Assembly (NCBI RefSeq): GCF_029892485.1
Contig: NZ_JARXVG010000013.1
Location: 124,001 to 188,000 of the forward strand
Length of the DNA stretch: 64,000 nucleotides
From: Variovorax boronicumulans
Lineage (GTDB): Bacteria; Pseudomonadota; Gammaproteobacteria; Burkholderiales; Burkholderiaceae_C
Direction of reading: 5' to 3'
The notes beneath the pieces are model-generated. The model did no database searches. It saw only the letters and a program-made list of their open reading frames with translations, and had not been told where the DNA came from. Positions 41,539-50,914 of this stretch are shown here, piece after piece. The translations under genes were made by a program, and so were the position numbers. The first letter of the stretch is position 1. Each line of letters starts with the position of its first letter.

Positions 41539-44358
41539 TCAGCGGCCAGTCGGTGCGCCGGCTCGGTTGGGTCCGAGAAGCTGCTGCAACGTCACCAGCA
41601 ACTTCGAAAGGTCGGCCGGCTTCGCGAAGTGGCCGTCGAATCCTGCCTCGAGGGCCTTTTGCCTGTCAGATTCCTGACCGTAGCCACTGAGCGCCAGCAG
41701 CGCAATCTTGCTCAGGCGATCGTCGGCGCGCACCCGCCGCGCAAGGTCATAGCCGCTCATGCCTGGAAGGCCGAGATCGAAAATGCCGCCGTCCACGCTT
41801 TCGCGCTCCAGCAACGCCAGCGCATCCTCCGCGTTGCCGGCCGTCAGCACCTGATGACCTTCGAGAAGGCACCACTCCGCCAGCGATTCCAGGGCGTCAG
41901 CGTTGTCGTCCACAAGCAGCAGGCGCAGCGTCCTGGCGAATGGCTCGTGAGCAGGGGCGGCCGCGTCCACGCGGGCCGATGCGGTGGACAACGGGAGTTT
42001 CACGGTGAAGGTGCTGCCCTGGTCCGGGCCGGCGCTGCTTGCCTCGATGCTTCCACCGTGCAGCTGCGTCAGGCTTCGCGCGATCGCCAGCCCGAGACCC
42101 AGCCCGCCGCCGGCGCGCTGGAGCTGCTGTTCGGCCTGGACGAAACGCTCGAAGACGCGGGGAAGCAACTCGGGCGGAATACCGACGCCTTCGTCCGCCA
42201 CGACCAGTTCCGCTTCGGTGGCGGTCGCGCGAAGGGTCAGCGCGATGCGCTGCGCGGGCGAGGTGAACTTCGCGGCGTTGTTCAGGAGATTGCACACGAT
42301 TTGCGCAAGCCGCAGTGGATCGCCGGTGACGGGAACGGGCTCGGCCGGCAATGAAATCGACGGCATCTCGGCCTTCGTCTGCAGGGCGGGCAGCGTGAGC
42401 TCGATGGCCTTGGCGACGATGTCGCGCAGATCGAGCGGTTCTGGCCGAAGCACGATCTTGCCCGACACGATGCGGGAGATGTCGAGCAAATCGTCCACGA
42501 GCCGCGACAGATGCCTGACCTGCCGCTCGATGATCTGGCGTTCCCGCGGAAAGGCTTTGTCGTCCTTGCGCTCGATCAGGCTCAGCGCCAGCGAGATCGG
42601 CGCCAGCGGATTGCGAAGCTCGTGACCCAGCATCGCGAGAAATTCGTCCTTGGCTCTGCTCGCGACTTCGGCGCGGTTCTGCGCGTTCCGGGCCTCCGCG
42701 AGCAGGCGCACGTTGTCGAGTGCCAGTGCGGCGCGTTGCGCGAGCTCGCCGATGAGCGCGCCGTCCGCAGGGGTGAGCCGGCGCCTGGACTCGTCCTGCA
42801 AAACCGCCATGGCGCCGATGGTTCGGCCGCGTGCCACCAGAGGCACGACACATCCGGCGGTGATACCGAACGCCTGCGCGAATTCCCGCAGCTGCGGATC
42901 AAGGTCCTGAATGGCGCTCGGCTCATCGAGACTGCGCAGGAACGTCCGGCCGGTGGCGATCGCCCAGGGAAACGAGCCCTGCGCGTCGGGCGATGCCGTA
43001 CGGGTGCTCACCACGCTGGCGATCTGCGCACTGCGCGCCGGATCGAAGTGATGCGTGAGCTTTCGCTCGAGCACGCCGTCCTCGTTGAGCAGATCGATGC
43101 GGCAAAGGTCGCCCACGACCGGCACGATGATGGCCGCAATCGCCTCGAGCGTGGATGCTTCCTCCAGCGAACGCGAAAGCACGGCGCTCGCGCCGGCGAG
43201 CCGTTCGAGCCGCTCCTGTGCCGACTGCGCGGTGGTCAGCGCCTTGCGTTCAGCTGCCAACAACGCTTCGCGCTCAAGCTCGTGCTGCGCCCGGTGCTCG
43301 GCCGAGAAGACGAGCGCGGTCGCCACTGCGTCCACCTCGGGGATTCCGGAGGCCTGTGCCGTCACGGGGCGCCCGAGACCCAAGGCATCCGCGCTCTGTT
43401 GCAGTCGAGCGATCGGGCGCGTGATGGACCGCGACATCCGCCAGGACGCCAGCCCGCCTACCAGCAGCGAGACGAGCAGGCCGAGTCCGTACACGATGAC
43501 CGTGCGCTGCAGCGCGTCGTCCGCTACTGCGCGCGGGGCGCCGAGCGCCGCCGTCCAGGCGGAGAACTCGAGTTTCGCGACGGCCGTCTGCATCAAGATG
43601 CCGTCCACGTTGCGGCTCACGCCCACGTACTCGTGACGATCCTGCATCGAGCGAAGCATCTGCAGCAAAGACTCGCTCGGGGGCACCCCCCGGAATCGCT
43701 CGTCCTCGCGAGAGCGCGCGACTCGGGAATTGCCCGCATCGAATATCGAAACCGACCAGCCCTCCGGGATGCTTTGCCGGGCCAGCACGTCCCCGATGGC
43801 CTCCGGGCGGACGACCGCTGTGAGAACGTAGCGCACCGCGCCGTCGCGGATGACGGGTACTCGCACGGGGAAGGCAAGCTTGCCGCTCGGGCCCTTCACC
43901 ATGAGGCCGACGACGGGCATTTGCGTTCGCACGACCGCCGCCAGGCTCCCCGGCTCCATGGCTTGCGCTCCCGAGCCCGTGACAGCGCCTTCGGTGCTGA
44001 ACAAGACCTTGCCATCCGGTGCCAGCAGGAGGACGCCGAGCCAGTCGGCGTGCGAGGCACGCAGTGCCTTGGCGAGCAACATGGCGTCGACCAATCCGGC
44101 TTCTTCGGTCGCGCCCAAAGGCTCTGTGAGCGCCAGCGCTTCGAGCGCCGCGACGGTCAATCGGAGTTCGCCGTCCACAGCGGTGGCCAGCGCCCTGGCA
44201 ACACCCAGCGTGGTGGTCTGGATCTGGTCCCGCTGCGCTTTCAGCAATCCGTCCAACGCGAAACCGCAAACGACTGCCAAAGGAAGCAGCGCCGCGGAAG
44301 CGACGAGCAGCAGGCGGGCCGAGAGGTTGGGAGCGCGCATGAATGCGGGTTCGGTCAA
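41539..44358 (-). CDS. Membrane-bound hybrid sensor histidine kinase (Cache-HAMP-GAF-HisKA-HATPase-REC)
   Basis: A 939-residue kinase (933 if Met at 44340 is used). Domain order: membrane helix (about 15-37), periplasmic Cache-like sensor (to about 285), second helix (about 288-308), HAMP, a coiled segment, GAF (about 395-545), HisKA with phospho-His579 in FLAMLGHELRNPLAPIS, HATPase with N-box (CNLLNNAAKF), GVGIPPELLPRVFERF and GLGLAIARS, and a C-terminal receiver (LLLVDDNADA, FDLGLPGMSGYDLA, with Asp and Lys present). It probably senses an extracellular small molecule or stress. All catalytic boxes look intact. It sits beside the broken NarL-type regulator and could phosphorylate the single-domain receiver at 28740. 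Confidence 0.93.
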   Translation of the reverse strand: MTEPAFMRAPNLSARLLLVASAALLPLAVVCGFALDGLLKAQRDQIQTTTLGVARALATAVDGELRLTVAALEALALTEPLGATEEAGLVDAMLLAKALRASHADWLGVLLLAPDGKVLFSTEGAVTGSGAQAMEPGSLAAVVRTQMPVVGLMVKGPSGKLAFPVRVPVIRDGAVRYVLTAVVRPEAIGDVLARQSIPEGWSVSIFDAGNSRVARSREDERFRGVPPSESLLQMLRSMQDRHEYVGVSRNVDGILMQTAVAKLEFSAWTAALGAPRAVADDALQRTVIVYGLGLLVSLLVGGLASWRMSRSITRPIARLQQSADALGLGRPVTAQASGIPEVDAVATALVFSAEHRAQHELEREALLAAERKALTTAQSAQERLERLAGASAVLSRSLEEASTLEAIAAIIVPVVGDLCRIDLLNEDGVLERKLTHHFDPARSAQIASVVSTRTASPDAQGSFPWAIATGRTFLRSLDEPSAIQDLDPQLREFAQAFGITAGCVVPLVARGRTIGAMAVLQDESRRRLTPADGALIGELAQRAALALDNVRLLAEARNAQNRAEVASRAKDEFLAMLGHELRNPLAPISLALSLIERKDDKAFPRERQIIERQVRHLSRLVDDLLDISRIVSGKIVLRPEPLDLRDIVAKAIELTLPALQTKAEMPSISLPAEPVPVTGDPLRLAQIVCNLLNNAAKFTSPAQRIALTLRATATEAELVVADEGVGIPPELLPRVFERFVQAEQQLQRAGGGLGLGLAIARSLTQLHGGSIEASSAGPDQGSTFTVKLPLSTASARVDAAAPAHEPFARTLRLLLVDDNADALESLAEWCLLEGHQVLTAGNAEDALALLERESVDGGIFDLGLPGMSGYDLARRVRADDRLSKIALLALSGYGQESDRQKALEAGFDGHFAKPADLSKLLVTLQQLLGPNRAGAPTGR

Positions 44359-45141
44359 AAAGGTCGGCTATTGTTGCTCAGGCCGATGGCCGGGCGACGC
44401 ATGGCTCTTCGAGTGCCATTCATTGCACCCATATAGGTCACATGCAGCTGTGGCCGGGCGACTTCGTTGCGGCTGCTGCGTGCAGCAATGCGCCGGCAAA
44501 TCGGCAGGCGTCCGGGCGCCGGTGCGTGCGCTGGTCGCGACCTCGGCAGTCGTCACGCTACAGAGGCAGTCGGACGACAGAGGACGTACCGTCCTTGCTG
44601 AGGACGCCACTGTGATCTTGCCCGCATGGCCCTTCCCAATTTCACTCGCGATGAACAAGCTCAGGCATCGAGTCCGCCGGAATGGGCGCGCCGCGGTTCT
44701 TGACAACCCGTGCCGCTTCTTGCCCGTCGGCGTGAACCGCCAAGATCACCGGGAAGGGTCCCCGTGTTGCACGGCGTTGTTCTGGAGAGTGGAGAGCACC
44801 TGTGAGGCAACGTCGAAAATGCGAATGAACCCAAATCCGTTGCCACCGAATGCAAATCTGCCGTGGGGCTATTGGGTCGAGCATCTCGGTGCCGGCAACT
44901 TGGACATCGCTTCGTAGGTCCTTGTACGCCGCGGCCTCAGCGGGACTGCAATATGACCGCGATGAGCGGCGTCTGGTCACCCAGGTGAGCGTTCGCATCC
45001 CCCTAGGGTCAGAGATCGGCGGAATTCAACAGCGGCATCCATCGGAATAAGTGGATTGCGCAGCGCGTCCTACGTGATCCGTCGGAGCTGCACTTACGAC
45101 ACGCCTAATAGCCCGTAGCTTGGTCATGAGGACTAGCAATC
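44359..45141. other. Gene-poor stretch between the two kinase loci
   Basis: About 780 bases with no intact gene. It contains one histidine-kinase remnant (44642-44823, minus strand, listed separately). The rest has scattered short frames without recognisable families and reads as decayed signalling genes. Confidence 0.4.
44642..44823 (-). pseudogene. Histidine kinase HATPase remnant
   Basis: Minus-strand reading gives IFDVASQVLSTLQNNAVQHG, resembling the N-box of a kinase ATPase domain, then after a one-base shift near 44757 VILAVHADGQEAARVVKNRG and APIPADSMPELVH, the usual continuation of that domain, before a stop. The rest of the kinase is absent. Confidence 0.65.
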
Positions 45142-45529
45142 ATGGAACTTTGCATATTTCTTGTCTAGGATAACCAGCAATTCAAGACAATCTGATCCCG
45201 GCCCTTGCCGATCTTGGCTTGGCTGAAGTCATCGGAATCGCTGAATCAGAGAAAGAAGCTACCCAGTGGTTGGCTCAGCACCAATACGATTGGGATATCG
45301 CGGTCGTGGATCTCTTTCTGAAGGAAGGCTCCGGCCTTGGCATTCTGCATTGGGTGCAGCTCGCCGAGGGCCAAAGCAGCGGGTCGTGGTTCTCTCGAAC
45401 TATGCGACATCCACTATGCGTGCGACCTGTCGTGAATCGGGGGCAGACGCGGTGTTTGACAAGTCAACCGAGCTCGACGAATTTTTCGAATATTGCCAAA
45501 CAGCCGATCGGCATCGCCTCGCGTGTTGA
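45142..45529 (+). pseudogene. Single-domain response regulator, copy 3, multiply broken
   Basis: Opens MELCIFLV followed by TAG where copy 2 has Glu, then a one-base loss near 45180. The next frame reads MAEVIGIAESEKEATQWLAQ and DIAVVDLFLKEGSGLGILHW, then shifts again near 45375 into VVVLSNYATSTMRATCRESG and ADAVFDKSTELDEFFEYC. At least three lesions, more decayed than copy 2, to which it is closest. Confidence 0.85.
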
Positions 45530-45679
45530 AGCGCGGCACCCAGGTCGATAGCGGTTACTGTACCCTGCTGTTCCGACGAAACGAAGTCCGTGTGCCGCAG
45601 CCTTTTCGCGCTGACGCTTCAATAGCACGCAGCCAGGCTAACTCGGCGCTGCTGGCGGCGCCGCCACGGCGCGGAGAAT

Positions 45680-45765
45680 TCAGACGGTGAACTTCGTCTC
45701 GCCTTCATCGGTCGATGACACGCGGATGGATCTGCCATGCGCCAGGGTGGTTTGGAAGGAGTAGC
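45680..45765 (-). pseudogene. Histidine kinase C-terminal remnant
   Basis: Minus-strand reading YSFQTTLAHGRSIRVSSTDE followed by GETKFTV and a stop. This is the characteristic G2-box tail of HATPase domains (AHGGSIxVxSxxxxGTxFTV). It is not collinear with the 44642-44823 remnant (wrong order for one gene), so two broken kinases or a rearrangement are implied. Confidence 0.55.
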
Positions 45766-45885
45766 TATTAGGAGCAATTGATATGAGCCGGACCAACAGG
45801 GGCGGTGGCCGCGTCTTGCTCAGTGGATGACCGAGCCGAACCTGATATCGATGGTGTTGCCGCGGACAACAAGTTGGCCCCCGCG

Positions 45886-48243
45886 TCACAGGGAAAAGCG
45901 CAGCGCATCGATGATTGCCTGCCGGTCGTATGGCTTCACAAGCACGCAAGCGCGGTCCATGGTAATGGCGATGTTCTGACCCGTGGCAAATACAACGCCC
46001 AGTGTGGGGTGCTTCGCGCGCGCCGCTTCGGCCACCTCCGTCCCTGAAATGTCCGGCAGACCAATGTCTACGATCATCAGGTCGACGTCGCCCGCGTCTA
46101 GGATTGCCAAGGCCTGCGCGCCGCCGAGGGCCTGCGTCACGGCATGACCGAGATCCTGGAGTATCTCTGCGGTTGTTGCGCGGATGACCTCATCGTCTTC
46201 AACGAGAAGAATACGCAGCCGGGGTCCGCTCAACGATGCGGTCACGCTCGCATTTTGGGCCGGAGCCGACGGCATCACGCCGCGTTGAGATTGGTTGGCA
46301 AACGCGTGCCGAATCCTTCGCGCCAAGTCTTCGCGCGAGTAGGGCTTGCTGAGCAATTCCACACCTGCGTCAAGCCTGCCGCCGTGGACGATGGCGTTGC
46401 GGGTGTAGCCGGACGTGAAGAGAACAGCAAGGCCCGGGAGACGCTCGCGCGCTTTGCGCGCCAAGTCTGGGGTGCTCAGCCGCCCCGGCATGACCACGTC
46501 AGTGAACAACATGTCGATCTTCATGCCGCTCTGCACAACCGCCAATGCTGCTTCGGCGTCGCTCGCCACCAGCACCTGATAGCCCAGTTCACGAAGCGTT
46601 TCGACCACAGTGATGCGCACCTGCTCGTCGTCTTCGGCAACAAGGATGGTTTCGCTCCCCCCAACGGCAGGCCGCTGGTCGACGTCGGCGATTAAATCTT
46701 CGGGTTGCTGTGAGCGCGGAAGGTACAGCTTGATCGTCGTGCCTTCGCCCACCTCGCTGTAGATCTTGACATGCCCACCGGACTGCTTCACGAAGCCGTA
46801 GACCATCGACAGGCCGAGGCCAGTGCCCTTGCCCTCGGGCTTGGTTGAGAAAAATGGATCGAAAGCCTGAGCGATCACTTCGGGCGACATGCCTGCGCCC
46901 GTATCCGACACTGCCACCATGACGTACTGGCCTGCCTCGACTTCCACATGAGCGAGTGAATAGGCTTCGTCAAGATGGGCGTTCGCTACCTCAATCGTTA
47001 GCTTGCCAGCCCCGTCCATTGCGTCGCGCGCGTTGATGGCGAGGTTCAGGAGTGCGTTTTCCACCTGCCCCAGATCCACCAAGCAGTTCCACACGTCGTG
47101 GCCGACGCTGGTCTGCACCTCCACCGTTTCGCCTAGCGCGCGTTGAAGCATGTCCTCCATCGTGAAAATTAAGCGTCCAAGGTTCGCCACCTTGGGTTCC
47201 AGCGCCTGCCGCCGGCCAAATGCCAAGAGGTGACTCGCGAGCTTTGCGCCTCGGCTGACGCCCGCCAATGCGTTATTCAGCCGGCGCTCGGCGCGCTCGT
47301 TGCCGACGATGTCTCGTGAGAGCAGTTGCAGGTTGCCAGCGATGACCTGCAGCAAGTTGTTGAAGTCATGTGCCACTCCGCCGGTGAGCTTGCCAATGGT
47401 CTCCATCTTCTGGGACTGGACCAGCGCCTTTTCGGTACGCTTGAGCGCTTCTGCGGCCGCATGCTGCTCGGTGATATCGCGCGTGATCTTTGCGAAGCCG
47501 ATGAACGTGCCCTCGGTATCGTGCAAGGCGTCGATCACCACATGCGCGCGAAAGCGCGAGCCGTCTTTTCGCACGCGCCAGCCCTCGCGCTCGAAGCGGC
47601 CTTCGTCCTTGGCGATCGACAGAGCTGTCTGCGGGACGCCAGCAGCTCGATCCTCCGTCGTATAAAAGCGTGAAAAATGGGTGCCCAGCGCCTCTGCTTC
47701 GGTGTAGCCCTTGATGCGCTGCGCACCAGCGTTCCAGTTCGTGATCAGACCGCTCGGGTCGAGCATATAGATTGCGTAGTCGGTCACGCCCTGAACCAGG
47801 AGACGGAACTGCTGCTCGCTGCGGCGCAGCGCCTCTTCGGCCGCCTTGCGGTCCCCGATATCGCGCGTAATCTTGGCAAAGCCCAGCAGGCGACCGTCGG
47901 CGCCAACGATTGGGTCAACAATGACATTCGCCCAGAACCGGGTGCCGTCCTTGCGCACGCGCCATCCCTCGGCCTGAAAACTGCCCTCTGCGGCGGCCGT
48001 CTTCAATGCCTGCGACGGCAACCCTGTCGCCTGATCTTCGGGTGTGTAGAAACGAGAAAAGTGCTGGCCAACGATTTCGTTGGTCGTATAGCCTTTAAAG
48101 CGCTGAGCGCCGGCGTTCCAGTTCACCACGTAGCCGTCTACGTCCAGCATGTAAATGGCATAGTCGTGGATAGCCGAGACCAACAACTCAAAACGTTGCA
48201 GCTCTAGGAGCCTTTTATCTTCTGGAATGTTGCTGCTGGACAT
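45886..48243 (-). CDS. Soluble PAS-PAS hybrid histidine kinase with two receiver domains
   Basis: A 785-residue kinase without membrane segments. Two tandem PAS domains (about 18-135 and 145-265) are strongly similar to each other: each has YAIYMLD, NWNAGAQR and HFSRFYT, with WRVRKDG and FAKITRDI; this points to an internal duplication. HisKA holds phospho-His292 (GGVAHDFNNLLQVIAGNLQL), followed by the HATPase (ALLNLAINARDAM, GTGLGLSMVYGFV), then REC1 (ILVAEDDEQVR, FTDVVMPGR, SKPYSRED) and REC2 (ILLVEDDEVIR, VDIGLPDISG, VKPYDRQ). The PAS fold suggests sensing of light, redox or oxygen. Both receivers have their Asp and Lys. Confidence 0.93.
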   Translation of the reverse strand: MSSSNIPEDKRLLELQRFELLVSAIHDYAIYMLDVDGYVVNWNAGAQRFKGYTTNEIVGQHFSRFYTPEDQATGLPSQALKTAAAEGSFQAEGWRVRKDGTRFWANVIVDPIVGADGRLLGFAKITRDIGDRKAAEEALRRSEQQFRLLVQGVTDYAIYMLDPSGLITNWNAGAQRIKGYTEAEALGTHFSRFYTTEDRAAGVPQTALSIAKDEGRFEREGWRVRKDGSRFRAHVVIDALHDTEGTFIGFAKITRDITEQHAAAEALKRTEKALVQSQKMETIGKLTGGVAHDFNNLLQVIAGNLQLLSRDIVGNERAERRLNNALAGVSRGAKLASHLLAFGRRQALEPKVANLGRLIFTMEDMLQRALGETVEVQTSVGHDVWNCLVDLGQVENALLNLAINARDAMDGAGKLTIEVANAHLDEAYSLAHVEVEAGQYVMVAVSDTGAGMSPEVIAQAFDPFFSTKPEGKGTGLGLSMVYGFVKQSGGHVKIYSEVGEGTTIKLYLPRSQQPEDLIADVDQRPAVGGSETILVAEDDEQVRITVVETLRELGYQVLVASDAEAALAVVQSGMKIDMLFTDVVMPGRLSTPDLARKARERLPGLAVLFTSGYTRNAIVHGGRLDAGVELLSKPYSREDLARRIRHAFANQSQRGVMPSAPAQNASVTASLSGPRLRILLVEDDEVIRATTAEILQDLGHAVTQALGGAQALAILDAGDVDLMIVDIGLPDISGTEVAEAARAKHPTLGVVFATGQNIAITMDRACVLVKPYDRQAIIDALRFSL

Positions 48244-48474
48244 CAGTTTGGAGGGATGAGGAGCGACGTTGGAATTCTAGAGTCAGCAAATCGAACCGCT
48301 GAACGCGTGAAAGATCGCGGCGTTAAGGCGCAGACAACTTGCGTCGATGTACTCGTAACCGGGTTGCGGCAAGGTGAGCGCTGGTTGCGCCAATAACTCA
48401 ATGATGAAATCGAATAGGCGAAGTCTTGTGGATGCGTCACGCGGCATGGGGCAACGCTGCGCTTCGCCTGAAAG

Positions 48475-48747
48475 CTACGGTTCAATTGTGAAATTCAGGG
48501 AAAACACGGCGTTCCTGTCCCCGTCTGTGACGAGTCCATCGAGGACGGTGAGCGGCCCGGTCGGGCTCATCATGGGGTTCAAGGCAAGAAAGCGCAGATC
48601 CTGGACGGACAAACCGGCCTTTTGCTGCGCGCCCGGAGAAAGAAAGTACTGCTGGCCAGCTTCCGTGTAGCCAGCAGCCAGAAGCAGCGCCAGCTTCGTG
48701 CGGAAGCCGTCGAGTAAGTCGGGTGAGGAGACGCTGATCGTGGGCAT
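48475..48747 (-). CDS. Hypothetical 90-residue protein
   Basis: Opens MPTISVSSPDLLDGFRTKLA, then ALLLAAGYTEAGQQYFLSPG, and ends NAVFSLNFTIEP. It has mixed strand and helix propensity and no signal peptide. No family recognised. The start at 48747 is the first Met with a coherent protein-like sequence after it. It lies upstream of, and in the same orientation as, the PAS kinase gene, with about 230 bases between. Confidence 0.5.
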   Translation of the reverse strand: MPTISVSSPDLLDGFRTKLALLLAAGYTEAGQQYFLSPGAQQKAGLSVQDLRFLALNPMMSPTGPLTVLDGLVTDGDRNAVFSLNFTIEP

Positions 48748-48904
48748 GACCTGAGGCTCGTGGACTTGCGGTTTTGCGCGTGTAGGACGTTGCCGCTGGG
48801 CGCGGAAGAAAGAGGCGACATGGATCTTGCTCTCACGACCTTGATGTCTTAGATGCTTTAGATCTCTTTGAGCAGATCGACCAACGTGCGGAGATCTACT
48901 GGTT

Positions 48905-49581
48905 TTAGACGCTGCGGAATGGGGCGCAACACTTGGCTTGCTCATGCAGCAGGGGCGGCTCATTCCAATGGACGCGCTTGCTGACTTGCGCTGCCCAACA
49001 CCGGTGCTGGTCGGCATTGAAGACCCGATCGTCCCCTTTCCGTAATGCCCGAAGTGGCGGAACGCATAAGCGAAAGCGAGCTTGCCGTGGTTGCGCAGGC
49101 GGGACCGGGTTCCCCATCCTCAGCCGGCCCGACACGTCGAGCAGCGCGCCCGGCAGGTCGTTCACACCCTTGTCGAGGAAGTCAGCGATTCCCTTCAGCA
49201 GCATGGCTTCGAGCGCTTCTTGCCGCGCTTTCTTCGCCGAGAAGTTGTCGCCCAGCAACTGCGCGAGCCCGTCGATCACATCCTCAAGATCTTCGGCGAA
49301 GAGCAACCCGCCCGAACCGCCCATCGTTAATCAGCGTGCCCAACGCCAGAAGCGCGGCGCTTCCCTTCGGGGCCGCCCTGGGTGCACATGCGGTGCAGAA
49401 GCTCAAGACAGGCGATGGAGTAGGTCTTGAAGGTCACCAGCGTGTCACCCACGGCACCGCGTCCCCGTTGCATCTTCGATGCCTTCGAGTAGACGAACTG
49501 CGTTTCCTTCACGGCCCGTCTGGCGAACGCCGCCGGGTCTGTCTCTCCGCGATCACGCGCCACACGAACTGTCGTTAACAA
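48905..49581 (-). pseudogene. Fragment of a large polyvalent mobile-element protein (LPD38/PLxRFG-like)
   Basis: Minus-strand reading gives DPAAFARRAVKETQFVYSKA, SIACLELLHRMCTQGGPEGK, then after a one-base shift near 49340 LLFAEDLEDVIDGLAQLLGD and NFSAKKARQEALEAMLLKGI. These are characteristic of the C-terminal region of very large phage or integrative-element proteins. The remaining sequence (to 48905) is no longer recognisable. The rest of the gene, normally thousands of bases long, is absent. Confidence 0.6.
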
Positions 49582-49866
49582 TGGATTCCATGCTCACACC
49601 TTTTCTTCCCCGGGCAGCGCGCTTCTGCTGGACGGCTACCCTGACGCGCGAGGATGCGCCAAGCTCCTTGGCTTCAGCCTGCCAGGCCGAGCCAATTGCG
49701 ATGTGTCTCAACTTTCTCTGAACACAGGGTGGATTACCCGGGGAATTTTCCTACAGTGCAAACCAAGCATGGCCGATGAGCTGCAGTCGCCCGATGACGG
49801 ACACCCGTGGCCTGGGCCTTGCAGTATGCGCCGGTGTCCTCCCAGATCCGCCGGCAGGAGACAGCC

Positions 49867-50205
49867 ATGACCATTTCGTCCAACGTCATCTCGTCGGACC
49901 GCGTCGAAGGAACGACCGTCTACAACCCTGCTGGCGACAAGCTCGGCAGCATTGATGACCTCATGATCGATAAGTTGTCGGGCCAGGTGCGCTATGCCGT
50001 CCTGGAATTCGGTGGCTTTCTCGGCATGGGCACCGACCGCTACCCGATACCTTGGAGCATGCTGAAGTACGACACCTCGCAGGACGGTTACGTGGTTCCT
50101 TTGGACAAGGCGACCTTGGAAGGCGCACCCCGTTACGCCGACACCAGCGTGCCCGACTACGACGATAACTACACTTCAACAGTCAACAAATACTACGGCT
50201 TCTAA
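49867..50205 (+). CDS. PRC-barrel domain protein
   Basis: A 112-residue protein with a PRC-barrel fold: NPAGDKLGSIDDLMIDKLSG, VRYAVLEFGGFLGMGTDRYP and IPWSMLKYDTSQDGYVVPLD, ending with a Tyr/Asp-rich tail (DYDDNYTSTVNKYYGF). PRC-barrel proteins of this kind are soluble stress-related proteins with unknown ligand. The ATG at 49867 follows GCAGGAGACAGCC. It stands alone on the plus strand between minus-strand genes. Confidence 0.9.
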   Translation: MTISSNVISSDRVEGTTVYNPAGDKLGSIDDLMIDKLSGQVRYAVLEFGGFLGMGTDRYPIPWSMLKYDTSQDGYVVPLDKATLEGAPRYADTSVPDYDDNYTSTVNKYYGF

Positions 50206-50593
50206 CGCCACATTGTTCGCCGACATCGAGCCGGGGAGAGGTCCGCACGAACCGGTTCGTGTGCGGTTTCAGAGCGCCGGCAAATTTCGCCCCCGCTGGC
50301 TGGTGGGCGATGCAATGCACCTCCGGCAGCGGCCGTTCTCCGCGCTCGTAGCGTCGAATTCACAACACGCCTCGGGTATGCGCAAGGTGGATCTGCGACG
50401 CCCCGAGTGGGTAGTCAGTCGACTTGCACGTTCGCAGGCTGACTCAGCGCTGTTCAGCCTCTTGTACCTATGCGTGGGGCGGCAACAGACGGAGGTTGTA
50501 CTTCTTTGCCGTGCCGTTGCTTGAAGTGCCTCAAAAGCACATGGCTGCCGTGCGGAAAGCCGGCTCGGCAAAGGCGCCGCAGGCTCGGCTTCG
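50206..50593. other. Intergenic region
   Basis: About 390 bases without a supported gene. A 103-codon plus-strand frame (50213-50524) lacks any family or ribosome site. Confidence 0.35.
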
Positions 50594-50914
50594 CTAGCTG
50601 ATCTCCTTGAGCGTGGCGAGATGGACCGGACCGTCCTGGCTCGCGAACGTGGGTGCCCCACCTTCTGCATTTTGCTGTTGCTGACTCACTCCGGAGATCC
50701 GATGATTCCCGGAGTCGTACTGCCTGACCTTGCTGTTCTGCTCCACAACGAGTCGGCGCTGTTCAGGAAAAAAAGCGTATCGAACCCCGTTCTGACCACC
50801 CGCGCTAGACGGGTTTGACAATTCACTGGGCCACCAACCATCCGCCGGCGCGGCCATTGCTTCCGTGGGTTTCATATTCTTCATGGGCTTCATGGGCTTC
50901 ATGGGCTGCATCAC
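50594..50914 (-). CDS. Small protein with MKPMKPMK repeat N-terminus
   Basis: A 106-residue protein starting MMQPMKPMKPMKNMKPTEAM, a tandem Met-Lys-Pro repeat, then DGWWPSELSNPSSAGGQNGV, RYAFFPEQRRLVVEQNSKVR and YDSGNHRISGVSQQQQ. The second half is a strand-rich globular segment seen in other proteobacterial hypothetical proteins with variable-length MKPM repeats. The repeat is encoded by direct ATGAAGCCC-type units (about 50881-50911), which may vary in number between strains. GAAGGAGCC precedes the ATG. It overlaps the gene upstream by 4 bases (ATGA), making it the last gene of the DUF883/YqjE operon. Confidence 0.7.
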   Translation of the reverse strand: MMQPMKPMKPMKNMKPTEAMAAPADGWWPSELSNPSSAGGQNGVRYAFFPEQRRLVVEQNSKVRQYDSGNHRISGVSQQQQNAEGGAPTFASQDGPVHLATLKEIS

